Shown piece by piece: positions 34,074 to 47,623 of a DNA stretch of 64,000 bases. The notes under the pieces are model-generated. The model saw nothing but the letters and a program-made list of their open reading frames with translations, was not told the DNA's origin and did not search any database. Within the stretch, counting starts at the first letter, position 1. Each line of letters opens with the position of its first letter. The translations under genes and the position numbers were made by a program. The stretch comes from Leucogyrophana mollusca. Taxonomy: Eukaryota > Basidiomycota > Agaricomycetes > Boletales. The stretch covers positions 19,078 to 83,077 of the forward strand of contig MU266447.1 in assembly GCA_021014945.1 (NCBI GenBank), read 5' to 3'.

Positions 34074-35713
34074 TTAATCCGTGCACAATGCCCAGTCTCC
34101 CTCACCATTGAGTCGAGCATACTGCTGGCTTTCCACGAAGTTGTCCAGCGTACAGAGACCATTTCCGGTGTCCCCACAGAAGTCCATGGGCTGAACGGCA
34201 TCGTTGACCAATATCCGTACGTATTCTCCCGTCTCTCCGTCGGCAGTGCACGAGAGCTTCTCCGTAATCAATCTTCCCGAGAACGGCACCATCTTGTAAA
34301 CCTGCCACGTCCGTTCTGTATCCGGTTGAGTCGGATCGAGGTTGTGGGGTTGAGCGAATAGCCCGAGTGCGCTATAGATAGATATCATCTGGTTGTCGTG
34401 GGAGAAATCGGCGTAAAACGTCAAGTTCATCGGGAAAGTAGTTGGGGACGAATCTAGCGTGTGGTTAGTCTGCGTCTCATCCTGGACGGGTTGGCCGGTA
34501 AGACGGGCCAGGAGTTCGTTGACATAGCCTACACCTTGGACTGGTCCAAGCTCCTGTCCGTAACTACCCAGGACCGAGTTAAGCTGCCATCGCCAAGATC
34601 CGCATGGAACTCACCCATTGCCGTAGTAATCTGTCAAGTCCCCGTAATATTCGTAAGAGTTGAATTCATCCAGAGTGAATAGATCACAGAATGGACTGGG
34701 AGCCTCGTTGGCCACAGTTTCGAATGGGCAGAGCATCATGAGGTTAACGATATCGCTATTGCTGAGACTGGCACCCGGAGCAGCTGCGTTTATACGATCG
34801 GCGATGGCAGGGGCGAAAACGTCAGCCCAATCTGTTGTCTCGTCATCGGATGTGCCAACATTGGGGCACATGTTGTCGTCCAGCGTGTCGTTAGTCTTCA
34901 CAAAATCAGCCGGTGGGTCAAAGGGGACGATAGATAGGATACTGACCGATTGGTCGATGATGACCGAGAGAACGGGTGCATACTGTTGGTTGCTGGCATA
35001 TGCAAATCCTGAAGACGGTTGAGATTAGCCTAGAGCCACCGGAGTGTGTTCGACGCGTGCTTTACCCGCAGTCCAGTTGAGCGCAGATTCAACCACACGC
35101 TCGGAGTCGGAAGCCCTGAGGAATGGCATCATGTTCTCGCTGACGAGGCTGGCGTAGCGGGTGTAGTGCAATTGGCCCGCGTCGTAAGACCTGTATGCGG
35201 AGAGATCTTGAGGGATGGGTCCTCTAGGCATGACGAAGTTACTCACTGAGCGGCGCCATACGGAACGAGGTCATCGGTTCCCAAGTCGTATGTGAAGTTC
35301 GCCAGGAAGTCATACTCAGATCCATTGAAACTCGATGCACCCTGAAGCTGTTCTGCGCTCTTTTTCATCGCTTTACCGTCGCTTTTCTTGGGATAGCGAG
35401 CGCCATGACGTTGCAGCTTGGCGATGGTCAGTTTCAGATCCAGCATCCCCGGCGGTTCTCCACACTCACCAGATTGACCTGAGATGCAGTAACTGTAAGC
35501 TAACATCAAACAAGGGAGGGGGGAAGACTCGACCTGGATAATGCTACAACCGTCAGGCGGTGCTGTGTACTCTGCCGCGGGGTAGTAAGGTGAGTACTGT
35601 GCCCAGGTCTGTTCAAGGGTCTGGTTGAACCCAAGAGAAGGCGTAGTGTTGTTGATAGCGGCAGCGACGAGCTCGGAGCTCAAAGCAAGCGCCAGTGCAC
35701 CTTTGCGCAGCAT
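34074..35713 (-). CDS. Histidine acid phosphatase (phytase-like), secreted copy 3
   Basis: Starts at ATG 35713 with a signal peptide (MLRKGALALALSSELVAAA), then NNTTPSLGFNQTLEQTWAQYSPYYP. A 9-nt micro-exon at 35470-35478 (Val-Asn-Leu) is followed by LQRHGARYPKKSDG, DLVPYGAA|QSYDAGQLHYTRYASL, SERVVESALNWTAG, NDTLDDNMCPNVG, LMMLCPFETVANEAPSPFC and FYADFSHDNQM (HD motif). It ends NGEGDWALCTD. RHGARYP is followed by Lys rather than the usual Thr. It is the first gene of the array in transcription order and the closest relative of copy 2. Predicted secreted phosphomonoesterase, probably active on phytate-like substrates. Confidence 0.92.
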
Positions 35714-37013
35714 GTTGGCAAGGTGGACTTGTGTACAGGGGATACGAGGCGCGTCACGGCAATTAGGTGCCCTTAAAAGCGTCCAAGGGGAGAATCGCAG
35801 GTACCGAGAAAGACACGGTCGATTGTATTACATGGCCGGCGAGAACTTCTCGGAAGTTGGACCTTGTGGTTGCTTGTGGTGAACCATACGCCTGGATTGC
35901 GTCTGGACGACACGGGACAGGATCTTGATTTCGGAGGACGCACGTTGGCGTTTTTAGCACGCGAAAGGTGTTCCGGAATGCACCCGTAGCCTCGAATATA
36001 GCGCGCTGGAGATTGTTTTGGCCAGTTGCTTAGTAGCTCTGAGCCTTGCCGGACTTTATGGCATTTTCATCGAGTCCTCCTGTCCTACAGGCTATAAATG
36101 AATTTTCTTCCCTGAGAGGCTGTGGATGCTGTGATAGTTTTCAGCACGATCACGAAACCTATAAGCATCCATGTGATTGCAGACTAGACGCAAAAGAGAA
36201 GAGGCGGAATAAACCTTCCGGCGAAAAGGGGGACGAGGCGTCTATGTCCACGCACGTTTGTGCCCCGACCTGCTGATGATAGCAAACTCTCGACACCTGG
36301 AGCTGACGAGCGTCAAACGAGCATCTGACGCTGAAATCGACTGCTATCAGAGACATGATCTTGGGGATGGGGTGTCTCAAGTCCCCGACGGCCGCGGTTA
36401 CTATTCTTGTGGGCGAAAGGATTCTCAGACCTGTCAGCAACGTCAGCGAGTAGGAGCGATGACTGCTCTTCCTTCACCCGCACGATGGGCCTAAGTTTGA
36501 CCCCTTTATCAGATACAAAACTGGATTTTCTGGAACAACGAGTGGAACATTCCCGCGCTCAGAGCAAAATGGAGGTAGTCAGCGTCCTTACCCGCGGTCC
36601 TGAGGCTTGAGGGCATAAAGACAACATTGTTTTTATATCCACACGAGCACAGCGACTACATGGTTCATCGCAAACGAATTAGAAGAATAGAAGCTCGGAC
36701 GTGAATCTGTAACCTATTTGCTGATTCACGGTCAGAAATATCGTCAGACCATACCCACCCCGACCTGGGGCTCACTCACCACCATACAAAGTGAGATGAT
36801 ATATTATAAACCATATAATGCCGGACGCCTACATGAACGATAGGTTATGTACCGCTGAGAGTAAAGGAAAGCGTGCAAAGTCCTTGGTGGGAGGGGTGAC
36901 GGAGGTGCCACGTGTCGTTTGCCCCGTCGCCGAAAGCAATTGTGGCTGTGAATCCTCTGTACACGACTTCACGACCTCCAAAAACATTATAGAACGAGTT
37001 TGGCCAGTCCAGG
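35714..37013. other. Divergent intergenic region
   Basis: About 1.3 kb between the start of phosphatase copy 3 (minus) and coatomer beta-prime (plus), so it holds both promoters. Frames inside are short and unrecognised. Confidence 0.5.
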
Positions 37014-40000
37014 ATGTTGTTCGATGTCAGCGTAAGTCACAGAAGGGCCGGAATGCGCTTAATTCACCTTGACTGACATCTCCGGGCCCAGCGAAAACTG
37101 TTCTCTCGGTCAGACCGCGTAAAAGGTGTCGACTTCCATCCGACAGAGCCTTGGCTTCTGACGGGGCTTTACAATGGCTCGGTCAACATATATAACCACG
37201 AAACTGGCGCTTTGATCAAGACTTTTGAAGTCTCGACGGTCCCTGTGCGATGTGTCAAGTTTATTCCCCGCAAAAACTGGTTTGTGGCTGGGTCAGACGA
37301 CTTCCAGCTTCGTGTCTTCAATTATAACACGCACGAGAAGGTCACTGCGTTTGAGGCGCACCCGGATTACATTCGATGTCTTACGGTGCATCCGTCTGCG
37401 AGCATCGTGCTCACCGGAAGTGATGATATGACGATCAAGGCTTGGGACTGGGACAAGCAGTGGAAGTGCATCCAGGTGACATATCATTCTGGTCTTTGCC
37501 CCAATTTTTTCAAAGTCTAATGGGCGTGCCAGATTTATGAGGGCCATACCCACTACATCATGAACATTACTTTCAACCCTAAGGACGCGAACACGTTTGC
37601 GTCCGCTTGTCTCGATCGCACCGTGAAGATGTGGTCACTGGGATCGCCAAACGCTAATTTCACCATGGATGCACACGATAAAGGCGTAAACTACGTCGAT
37701 TTCTACCCAGGAGCTGATAAACCGTACCTCGTCACCACCGGAGACGACAAGACCATCAAGGTGTGGGACTACCTCAGCAAGAGTTGCGTGCAGACGATGG
37801 AAGGCCATACGAACAACCCATCCTTCGCTGTCTTCCACCCAAACCTGCCGATCATCATTAGCGGCAGCGAGGATGGCACGGTCAAGATCTGGAACAGCAA
37901 CACCTACCGACTGGAAAATACCCTAAGCTATGCATTAGAACGAGCCTGGTGCGTATCGCTACACAAGCAGGCCAACGAAGTTGCGGTTGGCTTTGACGAG
38001 GGTGTCGTCGTCATAAAAGTGAGTGTCGTCGCATCCGAAGCTCTTAGTCAATTTAATGCCTCACTAGCTTGGCCGTGACGAACCAACATTCAGCATGGAC
38101 CCCTCCGGGAAGCTCATCTACACCCGCAACCAAAGCGTCCTCTCGGGCAACATCCAAACTCTTCAGGACGACACCACCCCCGAAGGCAACCGTATCCCCC
38201 TCTCCATCAAAGAAATCGGGTCAACCGAGATCTTCGCGTCCACCCTCATCCACTCGCCAAACGGACGGTTCGTAACCGTAGTTGGAGACGGCGAATACAT
38301 TATCTACACCGCGCTTGCATGGCGAAACAAGTCGTTTGGCAATGGCGTCTCATTTGCGTGGGCGAACGACTCGAATACGTATGCCGTACTGGAGAACAAG
38401 GTGAAGTTGCGTGTGTACAAGAATTTCAAGGAAAGAGGGGGGGCTGGGATGAAGGGAGCTGGGAGCTGGTCAATTGATGGGTTGCATGGTGGTCCGCTAT
38501 TAGGTGCGAGAGGGAAAGGGTTTGTCTTGTTCTGGGACTGGGAGAGCGGGGAAATCGTGAGGCGGATAGACGCCGAGGCCAGAAATGTCAGTCCAGCGGC
38601 CCCTTCCGTTTACGTAGAACTTAACGTCCGGCTTTTCCTAGATCTTCTGGTCGACGACTGGATCGCTGGTCGCTATCGTCTCGGATGACTCATTCTACAT
38701 CCTCCGCTTCGACCGGGACGCGTACAATGCCAAGCTAGAAGAGGGCGTTGAAATCACGGACGAGGGTGTCGAGGAAGCATTCGATGTCGTTGCTGAGATT
38801 TCTGATAGGTGCGTAGATGATCGACCGAGAGCGCATAGGGTGTGCTGACAGCTCTGTAGCGTCCAGACCGCCAAGTGGATAGGCGACTGTTTCATCTACA
38901 CGACAGCGGGCAAGCGACTTAACTACTTCGTTGGCAATGAGTCGTACACCATCAGCCCATCCGACACGTACGTTGCATACGGAGACCTGACCTCCTGCCT
39001 GAGCTGACGGCACTTCTCTCGCTAGGTCAATGTTCATCCTCGGTTACATACCATCGCACAACCGGGTGTACCTCGCAGACAAGGATATGAACATCGTCGG
39101 GTATTCGTTGTCTCTCAGTGTCGTAGAGTACCAGACAGCCGTTTTGCGTGGCGATATGGACGGTGCTGCTGAAATCCTCCCGACGCTACCAAAGGAGCAG
39201 CTAAACAAGGTTGCACGCTTCTTGGAGGGACGGGGTGAGCTGTGTTTTCACAACTATCGACTACCTGTGCTAACAGTTGACGTCAACAGACCTCAAAGAG
39301 CTCGCGCTGCAAGTGACTACTGACCCTGATCATAAGTTTGATCTTTCGTTGCAGCTTGACGACCTCGATACGGCTGTAGAAATTACTCGCTCGGTCCCGG
39401 AGGCCGAAGCTGAGGTGAAGTGGAAAGCATTGGGAGATCGGGCGCTCTCTGTGTGGCGATTCGATCTTGCGCGAGAGGCTTTCGAAAAAGCCAATGACCT
39501 CAGCGCACTTATGCTTTTGCTACTGTCTACAGGCGATAGGGTTGGTCTACAGAAGCTTGCCGCATCCGCTGGTATGTCAGATCAGAAATGAAGCGAATTA
39601 CTGACTGACAAGTATTGCACAGAACGAAAGGGCGCCAATAACTTGGCCTTTGCTACGCTCTTCCAACTTGGGGACACCAAATCATGTGTTGATCTCCTTG
39701 TCAAGACAAACCGCGTGCCCGAAGCTGCGCTGTTCGCACGGACTTATGCACCGAGGTTAGGCGCTACACATTGCTACCATGCCGCAATGCTCACTTGACT
39801 CGATTCCGTAGCGAAGTCTCACGAACCGTAGACGCATGGCGGGGCGAGCTGCGGTCCAAGAATAAACCCAAGATTGCCGCTGCCATCGCCCACCCAGGGG
39901 AGAACACAGACCTCTTCGAGGAAGGGTGGGAAGAGGCCCTAAGCCGCGAGGCCGAGTCCAGATCGACGATCGGCGTCAATGGAGATTTCGGTATGTTTCA

Positions 40001-40100
40001 GCTACTTATTTTCGTCTGCACACACACTAATGGGAATGTGCACGTAGCAGAGGCGCCGCGATCTCCGAGTGATGGCAGTACGGTATTTGTAGATGCATGA
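37014..40100 (+). CDS. SEC27: Coatomer subunit beta-prime (COPI)
   Basis: The first exon is MLFDVS from ATG 37014. It is spliced to a frame that gives KLFSRSDRVKGVDFHPTEPWLLTGLYNG and the first WD40 propeller: VNIYNHETG, FVAGSDDFQLRVFNYNT, VLTGSDDMTIKAWDWD, FASACLDRTVKMWSLG, VTTGDDKTIKVWDYL and IISGSEDGTVKIWNSNTYR. A second propeller (DEPTFSMDPSGKLIYTRN, VLENKVKLRVYKNF) and an alpha-solenoid (VVEYQTAVLRGDMDGA, ALGDRALSVWRFDLAREAFEKANDLSAL, ERKGANNLAFATLFQLG, TNRVPEAALFARTYAP) follow. It ends STVFVDA. This is the standard beta-prime layout, about ten exons. The protein recognises dilysine cargo on COPI vesicles in Golgi-to-ER transport and should be essential. The intron-exon pattern is regular and no damage is seen. 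Confidence 0.95.
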
Positions 40101-40480
40101 CTTTAGAGGCTTGGGCCCTGTGATTTGGTCTACTTATAGCTCCTGTGCGATCTGCTGTCCACGTCTAAAATCCTATCACTTTCTCTATTTGATGTCACTG
40201 TACTTTCTCTGAATCTTCGTCTCCGAGAGCTATGGATGTTTGCTGGCAGTCGGGACATGGTTGTGATTTTACGCGCAAAGGACGAGTTGCCACAATTGGT
40301 GGTTCTAGACCGAAAGGGTGCCTTGGGCCGACCTTAGAAAGGCCGAAGCGGTTGGCACGCCTCTTGTTGTCCCTTCGACCGTCACTTTTCGATCTTTTCC
40401 TCCCCTTGGACACGACAAGCAATCCTTTTTCTTTATCTCTTCGCTTTCGATAACCAGAAGTCTTTCTTTTACGGCCAGCC
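40101..40480. other. Promoter region of chitin synthase
   Basis: About 380 bp between two plus-strand genes. It contains pyrimidine-rich tracts near 40395-40475, common just upstream of fungal start codons. Confidence 0.5.
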
Positions 40481-43400
40481 ATGGCCTCAGGCTCCTTGTC
40501 AGCGCACGCCGTCAACTCTGGCGACCTCGTGGACCTCGTTTCGACTTCGCTGTCCGCGACGATTTACCCTTCGGACGATGCTATCGTCGCTGTTCTCAAC
40601 ACTCGCTTTCGCGCAGATTTACCTTATACAAGAATCGGTACTACGAATCTTTTAGTCGTTAATCCTTACAAGACACTCGCCAATGTCAACGACATCAGCG
40701 CGAAAGAGTATGAGGAGCGGTGTTACAAGGACACAAGCCTACCGCTTGCAAGCTCTCGGGCGCTCCAGCCGCATCTATACGAGCTTGCGGCGCAGATATA
40801 TATGCTCATGAGACGAAGGAACGAATCTCAGTCTGTCGTTACTCGGTTCGTCGTCAGCCAGTGCTCCACACTACAGGGACTGACATTTTTGCCACTTAAG
40901 AGGTATCACTGGGTCTGGGAAATCTTCCAGCAGTCGGCTGCTCTTGGATCAGCTCCTACGGCTATCTTCCCATTCGAAGAAAGAAGCCAAAGTTGCCGGC
41001 CAGATCAAGGCACTTGGCACGCTCCTTGATTCGTTCGGGAATGCTAAAACCGTTATGAACCCCAATGCCTCGCGACACAGTCGTTGCATGGAGCTCCACT
41101 TTAATGAACGTGGTCGTATTGAATCGGCAAAGGTTTTGGCTTTCGGACTGGACAAGTCAAGGCTGAACAGGCTTTCGCACGAAGAGCGCACTTTCCACAT
41201 CTTTTACCAGTTCTTGGCGGGTGCCTCTGCTCAGGAACGGGACCACTTCAATCTCGAGGACCCATCTGACTATGCTCTTCTCGCCTCGTCAGGATGCTAT
41301 CGTTTGCCCGCTGGTCCTTTTAGCGATGATGCGATTGCTATGGAGGACCTCCGTGCTGCAATGAAGACACTCGGGTTTAAGCCGAAACACATCTCGTCCA
41401 TTTTCACCCTCCTTGTCGCCATACTCCACCTCAGCAATTTACAGTTCACGGAGGCTGACGCTCGTGACGTTTCCGCATATGTCGCCAATACTCCCATACT
41501 CGACCAAGCTGCTCGTCTGCTTGGCATCACGCCAGAAGACCTTTCTCAGACGTTAACTAACAAGACGAGCTACGTCCGCAAGGAGCTATACACTGTGCTA
41601 CTGAACGTTGAACAAAGTGCCGCCCAGCGTGACCAGTTCATCCGGGACCTGTATGCTATACTTTTCGCGTTCGTTGTCGAGACAGCCAACCATAAAGTTG
41701 CTCCTGCAAACCGGGACGTTCTCCCCACAACCCAAATATTGCTGTTCGACCAACCTGGGTTCCAAACTAGGGGTCCGACTGGAACTGGGTCTATGGCATT
41801 CACAGGTACCGCCCCGTTGGTGTCTGCGTACGGGCAGAATGCGTTCGACGAATTCTGCATCAATTTTGCCGACGAGATCGTTCAATCGTACGTCCTACGC
41901 GCAACGTTCGAAAATGGGGTTGGGTATAATGGGCATATGGCGGGAGATGGTGTCAATCTGCCGTCCATCTCGACTATGGATAATTCGGCGTGCGTAGAGA
42001 TGCTGAGAGGTGCACAGTTGAGCGAGAGGGCAACCCGGAAGCCGGGTGGTGTCCTTGGGATTCTAAGCAAGGCCTGCTCCTCTTACAAGTCGGGAAAGGC
42101 CGGGGACAAGAAGGACGAGGATCTGCTACAGGACCTTGTTGCGAAGTTCGGTGTTCATGCCTCCTTCGTCGCCAGCCCCAGCGTTGCAGGCGCAAGCGAC
42201 AGGAACTTGTTTGGGATCAACCACTATGCCGGCAACTGCTCGTATGATGTCACAAACTTCATCGAGAAGGACTCAGATCTGCTCGATTCCGCATTCGTCA
42301 CTCTACTTCGCCACTCCAGCGACGGCTTTGTCTCGAAACTTGTTTCGGGGCCATCTTTGGCCGCCGAGCAACATTCGAAGGACGAAGGGATTATTGTACA
42401 AGCTCAGGTTTCCTCTCGCCCCCTCCGTCAGCCCACTCCAATCGCATCGTCGAGTGGCTCTCTACCGTCTCCGGGCGAGGAGCACAGTCGTTTGGACCCG
42501 ACGAAAATTTACCCCGTGACAACACAGCTCAACCACACACTTTCCGAAATTTTCGCGAACATCGACCGCACGCGTCTCTGGACCCTATCCTGTATCCGAC
42601 CGAACGACTCTAGCTCACCCAACTCTTTCGACAAGCGTCGCGTGAAAGCCCAGGTCCGATCGCTCCTCATCCCCGACCTTGTGGCGCGCCGAAGCGTTGA
42701 GTTCGTCACCGACTTTGAGCAGGCTGAGTTTTGCGACCGATATGTGCCCACGATGCGTGGTTCGGAGATGGAGCGTATCCGGCAGTGCGCAGCATCCAAC
42801 GGGTGGAAAGAGGGTGCGGATTTCATGGTTGGGCACCGGTCAATCTGGCTGTCGTATGATGCGTGGAAGACTGTGGAGGATGGGCTGAGAACCGTGGAGA
42901 AAGAGCAGAGGAAGGCTTCTCGCGAGGGAGGAGATGATGACGAAAGCAACGTTGGGGACGACGCGACGGAGTACACCCACCAAGATGCAGGCCATGGGCC
43001 TTATGACAACGAGAGCCGCGACAATCTGCTCCTCGCGCGAGTGGGCACCAATGGCACACACTATCAAGACCCCAACCATAGTGCCGCATATGGTTTGAGT
43101 GGCCTCGCGTCGCCTGCTGCAGCCGGTGCTCCTGCCTATAGCGACGCAGACGAAGGGTGGGGTTCGGAGTGGGACAAGAAAGGCACGAGCCCCGCGGACA
43201 GGTCCCCTCCATACTCATCTAAGGAAGGCGAAATGGTCGTCAACCAAGCTCCTACTGCGGTGGAGGAGCTCCCATCAAGCAGGTCTCGCCGGTGGTGGTT
43301 GTATACTGTTTGGACTTTCACGGGATGGTTGCCTTCGTTTGTTCTTCATCACGTCGGCCGCATGAAACGACCGGACATCCGTTTGGCGTGGCGCGAGAAA

Positions 43401-46400
43401 CTGACAATATTCATCTTGATCTTCCTGTTCAACGCTCTTGTCATCTTCTACATCGTCGAATTCGGTCGTCTCCTCTGCCCCAACTTCGACAAGGCGTGGG
43501 GCTCAGATGAAGTCGCTCAGCACACTGGTGACAACGACTTTTGGGTTTCCATCCAGGGCCAAGTTTACGATGTTTCGAACTTCGTGCATGGTGACCACAG
43601 TGACCTCCCTGGTCAACCAAGTAACTCGGCTGGTGACCTAGAGCAGCTCGCTGGGCAGGACTTAACTGGTTATTTCCCCCCACCCCTGATACTGGCCTGC
43701 CCGGACCTCGTTACCCAGCCGTCGTTGGAGCTCACCCCAAAGAACTTCACGGCTGTAGTCCCCCTTGCGCAGCACAAGTCTGGAGCGACTCAGTCCGCGC
43801 AGAACACCAAACTGGACCAATCCGACTGGTATACTGCTATCTTCCAGCCAAAGATGAAGAATTACCACAAAGGCCCCTTAGTATGGACCCCGTCGACAAT
43901 TTCTGCCCAGGCCGCGGACCAAAACATTCAACGGTACGTCGATTTAATATGCATCCTTGAAGGCGACTTTGCTGAGTTTTTTTTATCAGTATCTGGGCAA
44001 TATGGGATGGTAGCGTCTACGATTTAACGGACTACGTCAACACTGTCACTCTCAACCAGGGCGCCACGAGCCTCTACCAGTTCTTGAACACGGCAGTTAC
44101 GGACGTCTTCAAGCAGCAAGCTGGTCAGGATATAACGTCATCGCTCAACCAAGCTCTCGCTGGGCTGGATCCTACGACCGCCGCACAAAACGTCAACTGC
44201 CTCAAGAACATGTTCTACCTTGGGGAAACGGATTTCCGCAAGACAGCGAGGTGTGAAGTCCAGAGTTACATGCTTATCGTCTTCACCAGTATCCTCTGCG
44301 CGTCGACTGTCCTCAAGTGTAAGTCCAGTTTGGCGATGTATGACCTGCCTGCTAATTCTATATTAGTCCTTTCTGCTCTCCAACTGCACGGAAAGCGGTC
44401 GCCGGAAATGCTCGACAAATTTGTCCTCTGCCAAATCCCCTGTTATACAGAGGGGGAGGACTCACTCAGGCGTACGCTCGACTCGCTCGCAGCTCTCAAC
44501 TACGACGACAAGCGGAAGTTGCTGTTCATAATCTGCGACGGTAACATCATCGGAAGCGGCAATGACCGGACGACACCACGCATCGTGCTCGACATCCTTG
44601 GAGTCGATCCCAAGCTTGATCCCGAGCCCTTGTTGTTCAAGTCAGTCGGCGAGGGCTCTAAGCAACTCAACTACGGCAAGGTGTATTCTGGTCTGTACGA
44701 ATTCGAAGGCCATGTTGTACCGTGAGTTCACTTAGGCTTTGTGAGCTCACCTGTCTGACATTCGTACTCGAAGATATATGGTAGTTGTGAAGGTCGGCAA
44801 ACCAACCGAGCGGTCGAAACCTGGGAACAGAGGCAAACGCGACAGTCAAATTCTCCTGATGCACTACCTCAACAGAGTCCACTTCGATGCGCCCATGTCA
44901 CCGCTGGAGCTCGAGATATACCATCAGATGAGGAACGTCATTGGAATCGACCCTGCTTTCTACGAATACATCTTCACGATTGATGCTGATACGGTACGTT
45001 CACGGATCACTAGCCCGAAGTTTATTGCTGACTACCATCTTAGCAAGTAACGCCGGATTCGCTCAACCGCTTGGTGGCTTCGGCCGCCGACGATTCCAGT
45101 ATCATCGGTATTTGTGGAGAGACGAAGCTCACGAACGAGGAAGGGTCGTGGTGGACAATGATTCAGGTAACAATAGGCGTCCTGTTTTGTGCCCCACAGC
45201 CGCTAATCACCTCTTCCGATTCTATAGGTCTACGAGTACTACATTTCACATCACTTGTCCAAGGCATTCGAAAGTTTATTCGGCTCGGTATCCTGTCTTC
45301 CTGGGTGTTTCTCGCTCTATAGGATCCGTACCGCGGACAAAGGCAGGCCAATCATCATCTCCAACCGCATCATCGACGAGTACGCCGAGGGCAATGTTGA
45401 CACCCTGCACAAGAAGAACCTATTCTCCCTGGGTGAAGATCGTTTCTTGACAACGCTCCTACTCAAGCATTTCCCGACATTCAAGACGAAGTTTATTCCC
45501 GATGCTGTTGCGCACACGATGGCCCCTGAATCATGGCGAGTGTTGTTCTCACAGCGTCGACGTTGGATCAACTCCACCGTTCACAACCTGCTTGAGTTGG
45601 TCATCCTCCCCGAGCTTTGTGGATTCTGTTGTTTCTCCATGCGCTTTTTCGTCTTCATCGATCTCCTGGGTACTATTGTATGTTCTTGATCTTCGTCCTC
45701 ATTAGCAGCCCACTGATCGCATACCGCCGACTAGATCCTTCCCGCGACTGTCGTCTATGTAAGTTCACCCCTTTCACCGTGAAGCGTTGGACTCACGCAT
45801 GGCGCTCAACAGTTGGTCTACCTGGTTATTGTTGTTGCCACCGGAAATGCAGCTCTGCCGATGATCTCCATCATCATGTTAGGCATCACCTATGGCTTAC
45901 AGGTACGACCGCATCCCAGAACATTTTCATTATGTATTAACGTCCCTTGGATTCCAGGCACTAATATTCATCATTAAACGGGAGTTCATGTTGGTTGGCT
46001 GGATGGTGGTCTACTTGATCTCGTACGTTTCCTTGGAGCCTGCAGTGGATCATATTGTTTGACATGTGTTGGCTGCAGATACCCCATATACAGCTTCTTC
46101 TTACCTGTCTATTCCTTCTGGTGCATGGACGACTTCAGATGGGGTAACACCCGCGTGGTCATCGGTGAAGGAGGCAACAAGAAGGTGCTGATGAAAGAGG
46201 ACGAAAGATTTGACGAGTCAATGATTCCACTCAAGAAATTCAGTGGTAGGTTTATTAGTCACTCCTGTGCACAATATTCCCTCATGTGCATGATTAGATT
46301 ACGAGGCCGAAGCTTGGGAGAATGGGTCACGACACTCGGACGAAACGGGCTACAGCAAACCGCGCTCTCATCGCTTGCCCCCGCAATCTCGCCAAGGCTC

Positions 46401-47106
46401 ACCCCACAGCTTCCACCCCTCGCAGGGAGGCGACTACTACCGCAACACCAACTTGATGAACAACGGGTCGAACCCCAACTTCCGCGCTCCCAGCATGCCA
46501 GCCTCCCATCAAAGCCATGGTTCTCGCCAAGGATCCATGTACGAGGGTCGACAACCGGCTATGTCCCAGTATGGGCTTCCCCAAATACCATTTGTGCCAT
46601 TCGGTGGAGGCCCTGGCTCTGCGGCTGGTTCCGATTATGGGGGACAAATCGCTATGCCAATGGCATATCAACACTCGGGCAGCGTTTACGGGATGCCTGC
46701 TGACCCAAGGGCTACAATGATGATGAACATGAACATGTTCACTGGATCAGGTTCGCAAACGGGTGGCTTCGGAGGACCTCCAGTCATCGGTGGAGACACC
46801 CGGCCAATGTCTACGTTCTCCATGGCGACGTCTCTCAACGCCTTTGCTGGTCCTAGTCTCAATCCTAACCCAACGGATGAGGACCTAATCAATGCCTTAC
46901 GAAACTATCTGAGTACGCAAGATCTGATGACGGTGACGAAGAAGTAGGTGTCTGTTTCTTGTCACTTCGACATTCAAAGGGGTTAATTGATTCGTCATTG
47001 CAGGACCGCCCGAGAAGCCATTATGGCAAAGTTCCCAAAGGCTGATCTGGCCTCACGGAAGGACTTCCTGAACCAGTCGATTGATAAGATCCTTTCACAA
47101 TCGTAA
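40481..47106 (+). CDS. Chitin synthase with myosin-like motor domain
   Basis: Large multi-exon gene. Exon 1 (40481-40845) and exon 2 (40901-43933) join to give the P-loop [13 protein letters not shown] near residue 122; a motor-like region follows with [21 protein letters not shown]. Next come two membrane spans ([18 protein letters not shown] and [19 protein letters not shown]) and a cytochrome b5-like module ([17 protein letters not shown]). The chitin synthase domain has [34 protein letters not shown] and the QRRRW active-site signature. After more membrane spans there is a Gln/Ser/Met-rich region and a C-terminal DEK-type domain ([12 protein letters not shown], then [29 protein letters not shown]). 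This is the class V/VI layout. The enzyme adds GlcNAc to chitin at the plasma membrane, and the motor head is thought to help deliver or tether it at growing tips. Confidence 0.94.
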
Positions 47107-47623
47107 AGGCAGCGACATTCCTTGCTTGATGCACGATCTCCAAATCCTAAATTGCTCTATGCAGATGATGGGCCCTGGACATTTTTTCTATCGTCGCACG
47201 TTCACTTTCATTCTCCTTACATTCTTTTGGGTGGTCGATGTGCATCACAAACGGACTTTTCTGTCTCCCGTCTCGCATCGGTGTACAATGTTTCTTGACT
47301 GCCACTCGCATGGACGATAGACATTATCTTACAGTAATCTCCTTCTGGATACAAGGCCCTAAATAAACCAAACTCTCTGACATTTCTGACGGGTGTACCT
47401 GAGTGCTACCGCCATCAGTTGCCTGATTGTTGATCGTTGTGAAACCAGCTCAGGCTGGCGCCCGAGTCGCTGCAGGGGGCGCACAGCCATGGAACTGAGC
47501 TTACCCTTGATTGTTGCACTCATGTACTCGGGAACTGGTACATAACCTGGTCAACCACCAATTTCGAAGGTAACCATACGAGTTCACTCGAAACTGTGCC
47601 AGTGAATATCCATCTTATTCGTC
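47107..47623. other. Intergenic region
   Basis: About 517 bp with the chitin synthase 3' end and the Nudix promoter. No gene recognised. Confidence 0.5.
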
